This document shows, in pieces, positions 1 through 6,016 of a DNA stretch of 8,988 bases (position 1 is the stretch's first letter; each line of letters begins with the position of its first letter). The stretch is taken from the NCBI GenBank assembly GCA_958438185.1, contig CAUBQU010000039.1, positions 1 to 8,988 on the forward strand. Direction: 5' to 3'. The notes beneath the pieces are model-generated. The model saw nothing but the letters and a program-made list of their open reading frames with translations. It was not told where the DNA came from and ran no database searches. Made by a program: the position numbers and the translations under genes. Origin of the DNA: an uncultured Oscillospiraceae bacterium (GTDB taxonomy: Bacteria > Bacillota > Clostridia > Oscillospirales > Oscillospiraceae).

Positions 1-1119
1 ATAGACATGCAGCTGCTCCCGGAAGAACGTGTTCATGGCCTCCTGGATAAACTTATTCGTGACGGCTTTTTTCGTCTGGTTCTCATAGGACGCCTGGGTG
101 GAAAAGCAGTTTGTCACAAGTACAAGGCAGTCGGCAATATCCGGCCAGGTCACCTTGCTTTCGGATTTGTTGTATTTGTTATTCTGCTTGAGATAGGCGT
201 CAATGGCGTAGACAAAGGCGCTCTTGACGGCCTTATCCGGCGCGCCGCCGTATTCCAGCCATGAGGAGTTGTGGTAATACTCCACCCGGCTGACCGTCCG
301 GGAAAAGCACAGCGCCGCTGTGATGCGCAGCTTGTACTCCGGCTTATCCGCCCGGTCGCGGCCCTTACGCTCGGCCTGCCAGTACTGGGGCATCGTGAAG
401 GATTTGCCCTCGGTGAGCTCGTTGAGGTAATCCTGGATGCCGTTTTCGTAGTAATAGTCCGTCGTCTCGAAGCTGCCGCCCGTCTGGTTGCGGAAGCGGA
501 ACGTGATGCCCTGGTTGGCGATGGCCTGGCGCTTGAGCGTCTCTCGGTAGTACTCGACGGGGATGGCGATATCGGAAAAGACCTCCAGGTCCGGCCGCCA
601 GTGGAAGCAGGAGCCGGTCTTTTTCCGGTCCGCCGGTTCCTTTTTCATTTTGCCGACCAGCTCGCCTTTTTCAAAATGAAGCGTGTATTTAAAGCCGTCG
701 CGGCGGATGACCGCGTCAAAATACTCGGCGCTGTACTGGGTCGCGCAGGTGCCCAGGCCGTTCAGGCCCAGGGAGTATTCGTAGTTATCGCCCACATCGT
801 TCTGGTATTTGCCGCCGGCGTACATTTCGCAGAAGACCAGCTCCCAGTTGTAGCGCTGCTCGGCCTCGTTCCAGTCCACCGGGCAGCCCCGGCCAAAGTC
901 CTCGATCTCGATGGAGCGGTCTTCAAATCTTGTCACGACGATGAGATTGCCATAGCCCTCCCGCGCTTCGTCGATGGCATTGGAGAGGATCTCAAAGACA
1001 GCATGCTGGCAGCCGTCGAGCCCATCGGAGCCGAAGATGACGCCAGGCCGCCGCCGTACTCGCTCCGCCCCCTTCAGGGCGGTAATGCTCTCATTGCCAT
1101 AGGTTTTCTTTTTTGCCAT
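1..1119 (-). CDS. Type IIA DNA topoisomerase subunit B (GyrB/ParE-like), partial at 3' end
   Basis: This is the ATPase subunit of a gyrase/topoisomerase IV-type enzyme, which passes one DNA duplex through another using ATP. Translation from ATG 1119 gives 373 residues with no stop before the left edge, so the TOPRIM and C-terminal parts lie outside. Visible GHKL features in order: an N-terminal ATP-lid-proximal arm ending ERVRRRPGVIFGS (19-31); the Bergerat N box EILSNAIDEA (43-52, Glu43, Asn47); the G1 box EDFGRG (73-78, Asp74); the G2 box GLNGLG (118-123); and the transducer Gln-Thr-Lys (348-350, NQTKK). Two positions depart from textbook GyrB. Asn120 stands where HGVG-type proteins have His, and YYHNSSWLEYGG (281-292) replaces the usual NNINTxEGGTH. 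From memory, such a divergent GyrB-like paralogue is common in Clostridia, usually next to a ParC-like subunit; that partner would lie beyond position 1. The start is supported by a GAGG six to seven bases upstream and by its own promoter. Whether it acts as gyrase, topoisomerase IV or an accessory enzyme cannot be told from this part. Confidence 0.9.
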   Translation of the reverse strand, partial: MAKKKTYGNESITALKGAERVRRRPGVIFGSDGLDGCQHAVFEILSNAIDEAREGYGNLIVVTRFEDRSIEIEDFGRGCPVDWNEAEQRYNWELVFCEMYAGGKYQNDVGDNYEYSLGLNGLGTCATQYSAEYFDAVIRRDGFKYTLHFEKGELVGKMKKEPADRKKTGSCFHWRPDLEVFSDIAIPVEYYRETLKRQAIANQGITFRFRNQTGGSFETTDYYYENGIQDYLNELTEGKSFTMPQYWQAERKGRDRADKPEYKLRITAALCFSRTVSRVEYYHNSSWLEYGGAPDKAVKSAFVYAIDAYLKQNNKYNKSESKVTWPDIADCLVLVTNCFSTQASYENQTKKAVTNKFIQEAMNTFFREQLHVY

Positions 1120-1172
1120 AGTTTTCCTCACATTTTTTCAGAAATACTCGCTATTTCCCCATTATTAAGAAT

Positions 1173-1201
1173 ATTATACCCATTTTGCCAAATAGAGTCA
1201 A
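1173..1201 (-). promoter_or_regulatory. Sigma-A promoter of the topoisomerase gene
   Basis: On the minus strand a TTGACT -35 box (1196-1201) and a perfect TATAAT -10 box (1173-1178) are separated by exactly 17 bases. The expected start is near 1166, giving a leader of about 47 bases before ATG 1119. The -35 box lies directly in the tail of the terminator hairpin that closes the upstream operon. Confidence 0.85.
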
Positions 1202-1227
1202 GCCCGGCCCCAAACAGGGGCCGGGCC
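1202..1227 (-). terminator. Hairpin terminator at the end of the five-gene operon
   Basis: A perfect 10-bp GC-rich inverted repeat (1202-1211 with 1217-1226) encloses a 5-base loop, 18 bases past the stop codon of the U32 gene. In the minus-strand transcript the 3' side is followed by CUUGACUCUAUUU, which is only moderately U-rich, so termination may be incomplete. Its position right after the last gene and just before a new promoter supports the role. Confidence 0.7.
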
Positions 1228-1244
1228 TTAGCACTTGTCAAAAA

Positions 1245-2465
1245 TCATTTTGCCGACAGGTCCACTTGGCGCCGCAGCATGGAACGGGGCGGCACGGGGC
1301 GGGGCAGCTGGATCTGGAAGACCATCTGCGGATGCCGGGGCTGCAGCAGGGGCGCGCCGTCAGCGTCCGTCATCTCCGGCGCCTGGAAGGAAAACGCGGC
1401 CAGGTCCGGGCCGACAAGCTCCAGCGTATCGCCAGCGGTGAATTTATTGCGCAGCGAGCAGGTCGCATAGCCTGCCGCATCGCAGTCTAGCACGATGGCG
1501 CAGACCTGGTACTCCCGGATATACCGGGAATTTTCCGTGTACTGCCCCGGCGCGCCGTAGTAAAAGCCGGTGGAATAGTGCCGGTGGGAGATCTTCTCCA
1601 CCTCGTCGCGCCAGCGCTGGTCGATGGGCCGGCCGGCGGCGACGTCGTCGAGGACATGGCGATAGGCCGCCGTCACCAGAGCGGCGTAATAGGCAGATTT
1701 TGCCCGCCCCTCCAGCTTGATGCAGTCGATCCCGGCATCCATCACATCGTCCAGATGGTCGATCATGCACATATCCCGGCTGTTGAGAATATAGGTCCCC
1801 TTTTCGTCCTCTTCAATGGGAAAGTATTCGCCGGGGCGCTTTTCCTCCATCAGGGCGTACTGATAGCGGCAGGGCTGGGCGCAGGCGCCCCGGTTGGAAT
1901 CCCGCCCTGTCATATAATTGGAGAGCAGGCAGCGCCCGGAGTAGGAGACGCACATCGCGCCGTGGGCAAAGGTCTCCAGCTCCAGCTCCGGCGGTGTTTT
2001 GGCCCGGATCTCGCGGATCTCCGCCAGGCTCAGTTCCCTGGCCAGGACGACCCGCTGCGCACCCAGGTCATACCACGCCCGGGCCGCTTCGTAATTGGCG
2101 ATGGAGCACTGGGTCGAGACATGGCGCTGGCAGTGGGGCGCATAACGCCCGGCCTGCATAAACGCGCCAAGGTCCGCCAGGATCAGGGCATCGACGCCGA
2201 CCGCATCCAGCCGCCGGAGATAATCCGGCAGGCGGGCTGCCTCAGCGTTGCGGGGCATGGTATTGACGGTGACATGGACCTTCACGCCGTGGGCGTGGCA
2301 GTAAGCCACGGCCTGGGGCAGCTCCTCCGGGGAGAAATTCCCCGCAAAGGAGCGCATACCAAAGCTCGTGCCCGCCAGATAGACCGCGTCCGCACCATAG
2401 TCGACGGCCATATACAGCCGTTCCATATCCCCCGCCGGGGCCAGAATTTCCGGTTTTCTTCTCAT
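1245..2465 (-). CDS. U32-family protein, TrhP/YrrO-like tRNA hydroxylation factor
   Basis: The 406-residue protein belongs to the family named 'peptidase U32'. Characterised relatives (E. coli TrhP/YegQ, B. subtilis YrrN/YrrO) take part in forming 5-hydroxyuridine at tRNA position 34, and RlhA modifies 23S rRNA, so a proteolytic role is doubtful. It opens with the typical ILAPAGDMERLYMAVDYGADAVY (7-29). Residues 164-182 fit the U32 signature E-x-F-x2-G-A-x-C-x4-G-x-C-x-x-S. Cys172, Cys179, Cys195 and Cys199 (RGACAQPC) are the conserved cysteines thought to hold an Fe-S cluster. The core barrel is followed by a smaller C-terminal domain from about 315. The ATG lies 3 bases after the mltG stop, with GGGG/AAGG in the mltG tail serving as ribosome site. 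It is the last gene of the operon. RNA modification is the preferred reading, but the exact substrate (TrhP versus RlhA type) is not settled by the sequence. Confidence 0.9.
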   Translation of the reverse strand: MRRKPEILAPAGDMERLYMAVDYGADAVYLAGTSFGMRSFAGNFSPEELPQAVAYCHAHGVKVHVTVNTMPRNAEAARLPDYLRRLDAVGVDALILADLGAFMQAGRYAPHCQRHVSTQCSIANYEAARAWYDLGAQRVVLARELSLAEIREIRAKTPPELELETFAHGAMCVSYSGRCLLSNYMTGRDSNRGACAQPCRYQYALMEEKRPGEYFPIEEDEKGTYILNSRDMCMIDHLDDVMDAGIDCIKLEGRAKSAYYAALVTAAYRHVLDDVAAGRPIDQRWRDEVEKISHRHYSTGFYYGAPGQYTENSRYIREYQVCAIVLDCDAAGYATCSLRNKFTAGDTLELVGPDLAAFSFQAPEMTDADGAPLLQPRHPQMVFQIQLPRPVPPRSMLRRQVDLSAK

Positions 2466-2468
2466 GCC

Positions 2469-3896
2469 TTACCCCGCGTATTCATCGCTGTTCAGGAAGG
2501 CCGAGAAGCTGTCAAAGTCACGGTAGAAGTGGCTGACACCGTCGGTGCCGTAAGCGAAGTAGTAATAGTCCGTCTCATTGGGGGCCAAGGCAGCCCGGAT
2601 GGAATTCATGCCCGGATTGTCGATGGGGCCGGGAGGCAGGCCCTCGTAGCGGTAGGTGTTATAGGGATTGTCGAGGTTCGTATCAAAGCTCTCGCCCACC
2701 AGATCCGCTGCGTAGTAGACCGTCGAGTCCAGCTGCAGGTACGGCAGCTCCTGGCTCGCTAGGCGGTTATAGATGACTGAGGCGATATCCGCCCGCTCGC
2801 CCTCCGAGGCCGCCTCTTCTTCAATGAGGGACGCCACGGTGATGATCTCATGCAGACTGTGGCCGGACTGCTCCACCTGCGCCCGGAGGGTCTCGTCGAT
2901 CTTCGCATCGAAGTTATCCAGGATCTTCCGGAGGACCACCTGGGCGTCGGCCTGGGTATAGAATTCGTAGGTATCCGGGTAGAGATAGCCCTCAAGCCGG
3001 TTTGCACCGTCCTTCGGCAGGTCGGATGCGAACCAGTACTCGGAGTAATCGCCGCTGCTTGCGGCCTGCTCCAGCTGCTCTACGGAGCAGACACCCGCGT
3101 CCGCCAAAAGCTGGAAGATCTGCTTACAGCTGTAGCCCTCGATGAGCGTGACCTTGACCGTCTCCCGCGCCTCGCCGGAGCTGAGGCTGTTGACGATAGC
3201 GTGGTAGTCATACAGGCGGTTCAGTTCATAGGTCCCGGCCTTGACTCGGTCGGCCACGTGGGCATAGTTTCCGTAAATTTTAAACAGCCAGGGATAATTG
3301 ATGAGGTCCGCGTCGTGCAGCGCGTCGGCGATCTCCCCCAGCGTCGCATTCTCCCCAATGGTGACCGTCGTCACCTCGTCCGGCTTTGTCAGGGCCAGGA
3401 CATCGTCGGCGCAGAGCCACGCGAATTTGGCCAACAGCAGTGAGACTGCCGCCACCATCCCGATATAAATTACCGTGCTGAATGCCACAACCACGGCGCT
3501 GCGGCGCTTTTTGGGCTTGCGGGTACGCTTTCCGCGGCGGCGAGGCCGCCGGATCTGCATCTCCTCAGCCTCCTCTTCGAGAATGTCGTCCATCGCGTCA
3601 TCATCAGGCGTCTCGTCCGCCGCGCCGTCGGCGACAAAGCCGGAGGGCAGATTATCGCCGAAGGTATCCAGATATTCCTGGTCGCGGAATTCCGTGGGCT
3701 GGACTGTCTCCGGGGTGCTCTGGGGGTAGTCCGGCTCGTCGCTGTCCAGCTCCTGGCGCAGGTCCTGGAGCATCCGGTCGACATCGCTGCCGTATTTTTG
3801 CGCATAGGCGTCCACCAACGCATCCAGCTCCTGCTGGTCCATCTGAACCTCTTGCTGGCTGCTCTGCTGTTCGTCGCGCTGCTTTTCGTCTGCCAT
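2469..3896 (-). CDS. mltG: Endolytic murein transglycosylase MltG (YceG-like)
   Basis: MltG cleaves nascent glycan strands at the outer face of the membrane and helps set glycan length during peptidoglycan synthesis. The 475-residue protein has three parts. First is a long N-terminal cytoplasmic region: Gln-rich at 8-22, acidic at 51-110, then a basic patch at 116-132 (RRPRRRGKRTRKPKKRR). Second is one membrane segment at about 134-160 that anchors it type II, inside to outside. Third is the extracytoplasmic domain, with a LysM-like stretch at about 175-235 and the YceG catalytic fold. Key catalytic motif: ASLIEEEA at 355-362, where Glu359 corresponds to the active-site Glu of E. coli MltG. 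It is followed by ERADIASVIYNRL, LQLDSTVYYA (387-396) and NTYRYEGLPPGPIDNPG (413-429), all typical of the family. The start at 3896 is preceded by AGGAG in the 3' end of the DJ-1 gene region, 4 bases downstream of that gene. The N-terminal extension is longer than in E. coli (about 340 residues in all). Family assignment is firm. Confidence 0.95.
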   Translation of the reverse strand: MADEKQRDEQQSSQQEVQMDQQELDALVDAYAQKYGSDVDRMLQDLRQELDSDEPDYPQSTPETVQPTEFRDQEYLDTFGDNLPSGFVADGAADETPDDDAMDDILEEEAEEMQIRRPRRRGKRTRKPKKRRSAVVVAFSTVIYIGMVAAVSLLLAKFAWLCADDVLALTKPDEVTTVTIGENATLGEIADALHDADLINYPWLFKIYGNYAHVADRVKAGTYELNRLYDYHAIVNSLSSGEARETVKVTLIEGYSCKQIFQLLADAGVCSVEQLEQAASSGDYSEYWFASDLPKDGANRLEGYLYPDTYEFYTQADAQVVLRKILDNFDAKIDETLRAQVEQSGHSLHEIITVASLIEEEAASEGERADIASVIYNRLASQELPYLQLDSTVYYAADLVGESFDTNLDNPYNTYRYEGLPPGPIDNPGMNSIRAALAPNETDYYYFAYGTDGVSHFYRDFDSFSAFLNSDEYAG

Positions 3897-3900
3897 GCTG

Positions 3901-4464
3901 TCACTCCTTTTGCTCGCCGCGGCGCCGGTAGACCAGGCTCTCCCGCAGCGCGTCCGCGGCCTGCGGGCCGCGCAGCGCTTCTACAAGCGCCAGTGAAAAT
4001 TCCATTGCCGTCCCCGCGGCGGTCGAGGTGATGAGCTTGCCGTCGCGCACGACCGGCGCGTCCGGGTCCATCCGGGCATCGCCCATCTCAGGTTCCATCC
4101 CCGGGTAACAAGTCGCCCGGCGGCCATCTGTCACATGCCGGGCCGCCAGGACCGTCGGCGCGGCACAGATGGCGGCAAGCCAATCCCCCGCCCGGTGCTG
4201 CCGGTCAATGCAGGCCAGCGCCGCGGGGCTTTCGGAGATCGCCGCCACGCCGCCCATCCCGCCAGGCAGGATCAGCAGCTCCAGCTGCTCCGGCAGCGCC
4301 TCCACCAGGCAGTCCGCCGTGACGGTGATGCCATGGGCGCCAGTCACCTGCAGCGCCGCGCCGACGGACGCCAGCTTGACCTCCACGCCAGCCCGGCGCA
4401 GGCAGTCACAGGGGCACAGGGCCTCCATTTCCTCAAACCCATCTCCTAATAAGATTGCGACCAT
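3901..4464 (-). CDS. DJ-1/PfpI (ThiJ/YajL-type) family protein
   Basis: This is a 187-residue member of the DJ-1/ThiJ/PfpI superfamily, small cytoplasmic class-I-amidotransferase-like proteins linked to oxidative or carbonyl stress. The sequence starts MVAILLGDGFEEMEAL, where Glu14 corresponds to the conserved Glu that lowers the pKa of the catalytic cysteine. The nucleophile-elbow motif is AAICAAPTVLA, with Cys100. A CYPG motif at 119-122 resembles the bacterial YajL form rather than the human His-containing form. The C-terminal ITSTAAGTAMEFSLALVEAL (145-164) is also typical. The open frame continues upstream to 4632, but that part lies inside tmk and translates to an Arg-rich shadow. The chosen ATG matches the family N-terminus and has GGAGG 6 bases upstream. 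It starts one base after the tmk stop and ends 4 bases before mltG. Reported activities for the family (deglycase, glyoxalase, chaperone) are contested, so no reaction is assigned. Confidence 0.9.
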   Translation of the reverse strand: MVAILLGDGFEEMEALCPCDCLRRAGVEVKLASVGAALQVTGAHGITVTADCLVEALPEQLELLILPGGMGGVAAISESPAALACIDRQHRAGDWLAAICAAPTVLAARHVTDGRRATCYPGMEPEMGDARMDPDAPVVRDGKLITSTAAGTAMEFSLALVEALRGPQAADALRESLVYRRRGEQKE

Positions 4465-4465
4465 G

Positions 4466-5134
4466 CTATGCCTCCAAACAGTTCTGTACCAATGCAAAAA
4501 TTTCCTCGTGAATTTCTTCAATCGGGCGGGGCGCGCCGTCCCGGGCGCAGGAGATGACCCGCCAGCCATAGTAGCTAGCGGCCTCCAGCCCCGTCTGGCG
4601 GCAAAGGGCCAGATAGGCCAAGTCCTTTTCATGGATATCCGCCGTGGTGCTTGTCTCCCGCTCCCGCTTGCGCATCAGCTGACGCGTCACCTCCGTGGGC
4701 ATATCCAGGTAGATCACCAGGTCCGGCCGGGGCAGCTCCATCCGGTCATATTCCATCTCATAGAGCCACTGGAAAAACGCCTCCCGCGCCGGGGGCTCCA
4801 GCTTCGCGCCCTGGTGCACGGCGTTGGACGTCGTATACCGGTCGGATAGGATTGGCGTCCCCGCTTCGTAGATTGGCTTCCAGACCTTGCGGTAGGATGC
4901 GAAGCGGTCCACCGCGTAAAATGTCGAGGCGGCGTAAGCGTTGACATCGCCGGGCCGGTCGCCAAATTCTCCGGCCAGGTACATCCGGATCAGCGCCGAG
5001 GATTCCTCCTGGTACTGGGGAAAGACTAGCCGGAAAAACGGCTGCCCCTGCGCCTCCAGGCGCTTGGTCAAAAGGGAGAACTGGGTAGATTTTCCAGAGC
5101 CGTCCGTCCCCTCAAATACGATCAGTTTACCCAT
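4466..5134 (-). CDS. tmk: Thymidylate kinase
   Basis: dTMP kinase phosphorylates dTMP to dTDP with ATP in dTTP synthesis. The 222 residues begin MGKLIVFEGTDGSGKST, with the Walker A loop at 9-17. A DRF at 76-78 and the DRY at 98-100 match conserved dTMP-binding/catalytic arginine and aspartate positions. TSNAVHQGAKL (102-112) follows, and PDLVIYLDMP at 137-146 is the usual strand before the lid. The lid region (about 150-166) is rich in Arg/Lys (RQLMRKRERE). Length is slightly over the usual 200-215. The ATG overlaps the end of the glycosyltransferase gene by 8 bases, with GGAGG 4 bases upstream. Many Firmicutes carry tmk near holB; here it sits between a glycosyltransferase and a DJ-1-family gene instead. 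Identity is firm. Confidence 0.95.
   Translation of the reverse strand: MGKLIVFEGTDGSGKSTQFSLLTKRLEAQGQPFFRLVFPQYQEESSALIRMYLAGEFGDRPGDVNAYAASTFYAVDRFASYRKVWKPIYEAGTPILSDRYTTSNAVHQGAKLEPPAREAFFQWLYEMEYDRMELPRPDLVIYLDMPTEVTRQLMRKRERETSTTADIHEKDLAYLALCRQTGLEAASYYGWRVISCARDGAPRPIEEIHEEIFALVQNCLEA
4471..4475 (-). promoter_or_regulatory. Ribosome binding site deciding the DJ-1-family start
   Basis: GGAGG on the minus strand lies 6 bases before ATG 4464, inside the last codons of tmk. It settles the start against the longer frame that extends to 4632, and it implies translational coupling with tmk. Confidence 0.75.
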
Positions 5135-5864
5135 GGCTGCCTCCAGACAAACGGCGGCGGTACACCGCCAGCAAAAACTTCGGCAGGCGCATCATCCGCC
5201 CCAGCCGCTTCGGTTCCTTACAGAGCCGGTAGAGCCACTCCAGCTGCAGCCGGATCATCCAGTCCGGCGCCCGGCGGACGTTTCCGGCAAAGCCATCCAG
5301 ACTGCCACCCAGGCCGATCATAAACGAAACCTGCAGCTGCGCCTGGTGGCGCTGCATAAAGCGTTCCTGCTTCGGCGCGCCCAGGCAGACAAACAGCACA
5401 TCCGCCCCTGCCGCGTTAATCTTTTCCACGACGGCGTCTTCCTCCTCCGGCTTAAAATAGCCGTCCGCCGTGCCGCAGATCTGCAGCTGCGGGTGCGCCG
5501 CCTGCATCTTACGCGCCGCTTGCTCCGCCACGCCGGGCTTACTGCCCAGCAGATACAGCCGCTTGCCCTGGGCCGCGAGGAGCTCCAACAGCGCCGCTGC
5601 AAAATCAATGCCCGCGACCTTCTGCTGCAGGGGCGTGCCCAAAATTCTGGCCGCCTTGACGACGCCCGCGCCATCCGGCAGGACCAGCGCCGCCCCATTG
5701 ATGAGCTGGGCGAAGGCCGCGTCATGCATCGCCTCATAGACGATCTCCGCATTGGGCGTCACGCAGTAATCTGCCCCGGGGCGCTCCAGGAGCGCCTGCG
5801 CTGCCTCCAGCGCCTGCTGCATCGTCACATTATCAAACTGCACGCCCATTACATCTACTTTCAC
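5127..5864 (-). CDS. WecG/TagA/CpsF family (GT26) glycosyltransferase
   Basis: GT26 enzymes transfer an N-acetylmannosamine-type sugar to an undecaprenyl-linked acceptor at the cytoplasmic membrane face, an early step of wall teichoic acid (TagA) or enterobacterial common antigen (WecG) synthesis. From the GTG start (MKVDVMGVQFDNVTM) the protein is 245 residues. It shows TPNAEIV (36-42), LPDGAGVV (62-69) with the probable catalytic Asp64, FVCLGAPKQERF (158-169) and GGSLDGFAGNVRRAPDWMIR (186-205). A C-terminal basic/aromatic tail (LEWLYRL, then Arg/Lys-rich helices) fits membrane docking. The frame stays open to a TTG at 5879, and an ATG lies at 5849. GTG 5864 is preferred because the family N-terminus begins there and GGGG is spaced 7 bases upstream; the other two have no good ribosome site. 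It is the first gene of the operon. No other teichoic or capsule gene is in view, so the polymer it serves is unknown. Confidence 0.9.
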   Translation of the reverse strand: MKVDVMGVQFDNVTMQQALEAAQALLERPGADYCVTPNAEIVYEAMHDAAFAQLINGAALVLPDGAGVVKAARILGTPLQQKVAGIDFAAALLELLAAQGKRLYLLGSKPGVAEQAARKMQAAHPQLQICGTADGYFKPEEEDAVVEKINAAGADVLFVCLGAPKQERFMQRHQAQLQVSFMIGLGGSLDGFAGNVRRAPDWMIRLQLEWLYRLCKEPKRLGRMMRLPKFLLAVYRRRLSGGSHG

Positions 5865-5901
5865 AGCCGTACCCCGCAATCTATCAGATAGTCTTGCGGA
5901 A

Positions 5902-5930
5902 ATTCTACCACAGATTTCCCCGTTTGTCCA
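5902..5930 (-). promoter_or_regulatory. Sigma-A promoter of the glycosyltransferase-tmk-mltG operon
   Basis: On the minus strand TGGACA (5925-5930) and TAGAAT (5902-5907) are spaced 17 bases apart. Transcription would begin near 5895, about 30 bases before GTG 5864. It is the only promoter-like match I found ahead of the five-gene operon. Confidence 0.65.
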
Positions 5931-5940
5931 CTGCGGGACG

Positions 5941-5971
5941 TTTCACATTCCCCGCTCTGCGGCATAAAATA
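5941..5971 (+). promoter_or_regulatory. Promoter region of the Cys-rich protein gene (sigma-A or sigma-E/K like)
   Basis: Two overlapping readings are possible. As sigma-A: TTTCAC (5941-5946), 18 bases, TAAAAT (5965-5970). As a mother-cell sporulation promoter: CATAAAATA (5963-5971) fits the sigma-E/K -10 form CATAnnnTA, with TCACATT (5943-5949) resembling a sigma-E -35 at 13 bases, one or two short of usual. Transcription would start near 5977, giving a leader of about 40 bases. It lies back to back with the divergent operon promoter. Confidence 0.45.
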
Positions 5972-6002
5972 GGGTGAAAGCGGCTTAAGCTTTAAGAAAA
6001 TT

Positions 6003-6009
6003 AAGGAGG
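6003..6009 (+). promoter_or_regulatory. Strong ribosome binding site of the Cys-rich protein gene
   Basis: AAGGAGG is 7 bases before ATG 6017, the best Shine-Dalgarno match in the window, suggesting high translation of this gene. Confidence 0.8.
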
Positions 6010-6016
6010 CCAACAA

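Noticed and set aside
271..1470. A 399-codon open frame on the + strand over the topoisomerase gene
   Set aside because: It lies antisense to a clear GyrB homologue, has no family-like motifs, runs on through the terminator and promoter into the U32 gene, and is explained by GC-rich codon bias.
1578..2762. A 394-codon + strand open frame opposite the U32 and mltG genes
   Set aside because: Antisense shadow of two well-supported genes, with low-complexity content and no ribosome site.
4465..4632. N-terminal extension of the DJ-1-family frame by 56 codons
   Set aside because: It overlaps tmk, translates to an Arg/Pro-rich shadow, and the family N-terminus with a GGAGG site begins at 4464.
5983..5990. 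GCTTAAGC palindrome in the leader of the Cys-rich gene
   Set aside because: Eight bases only, with no second copy found, so it is too short to call an operator.
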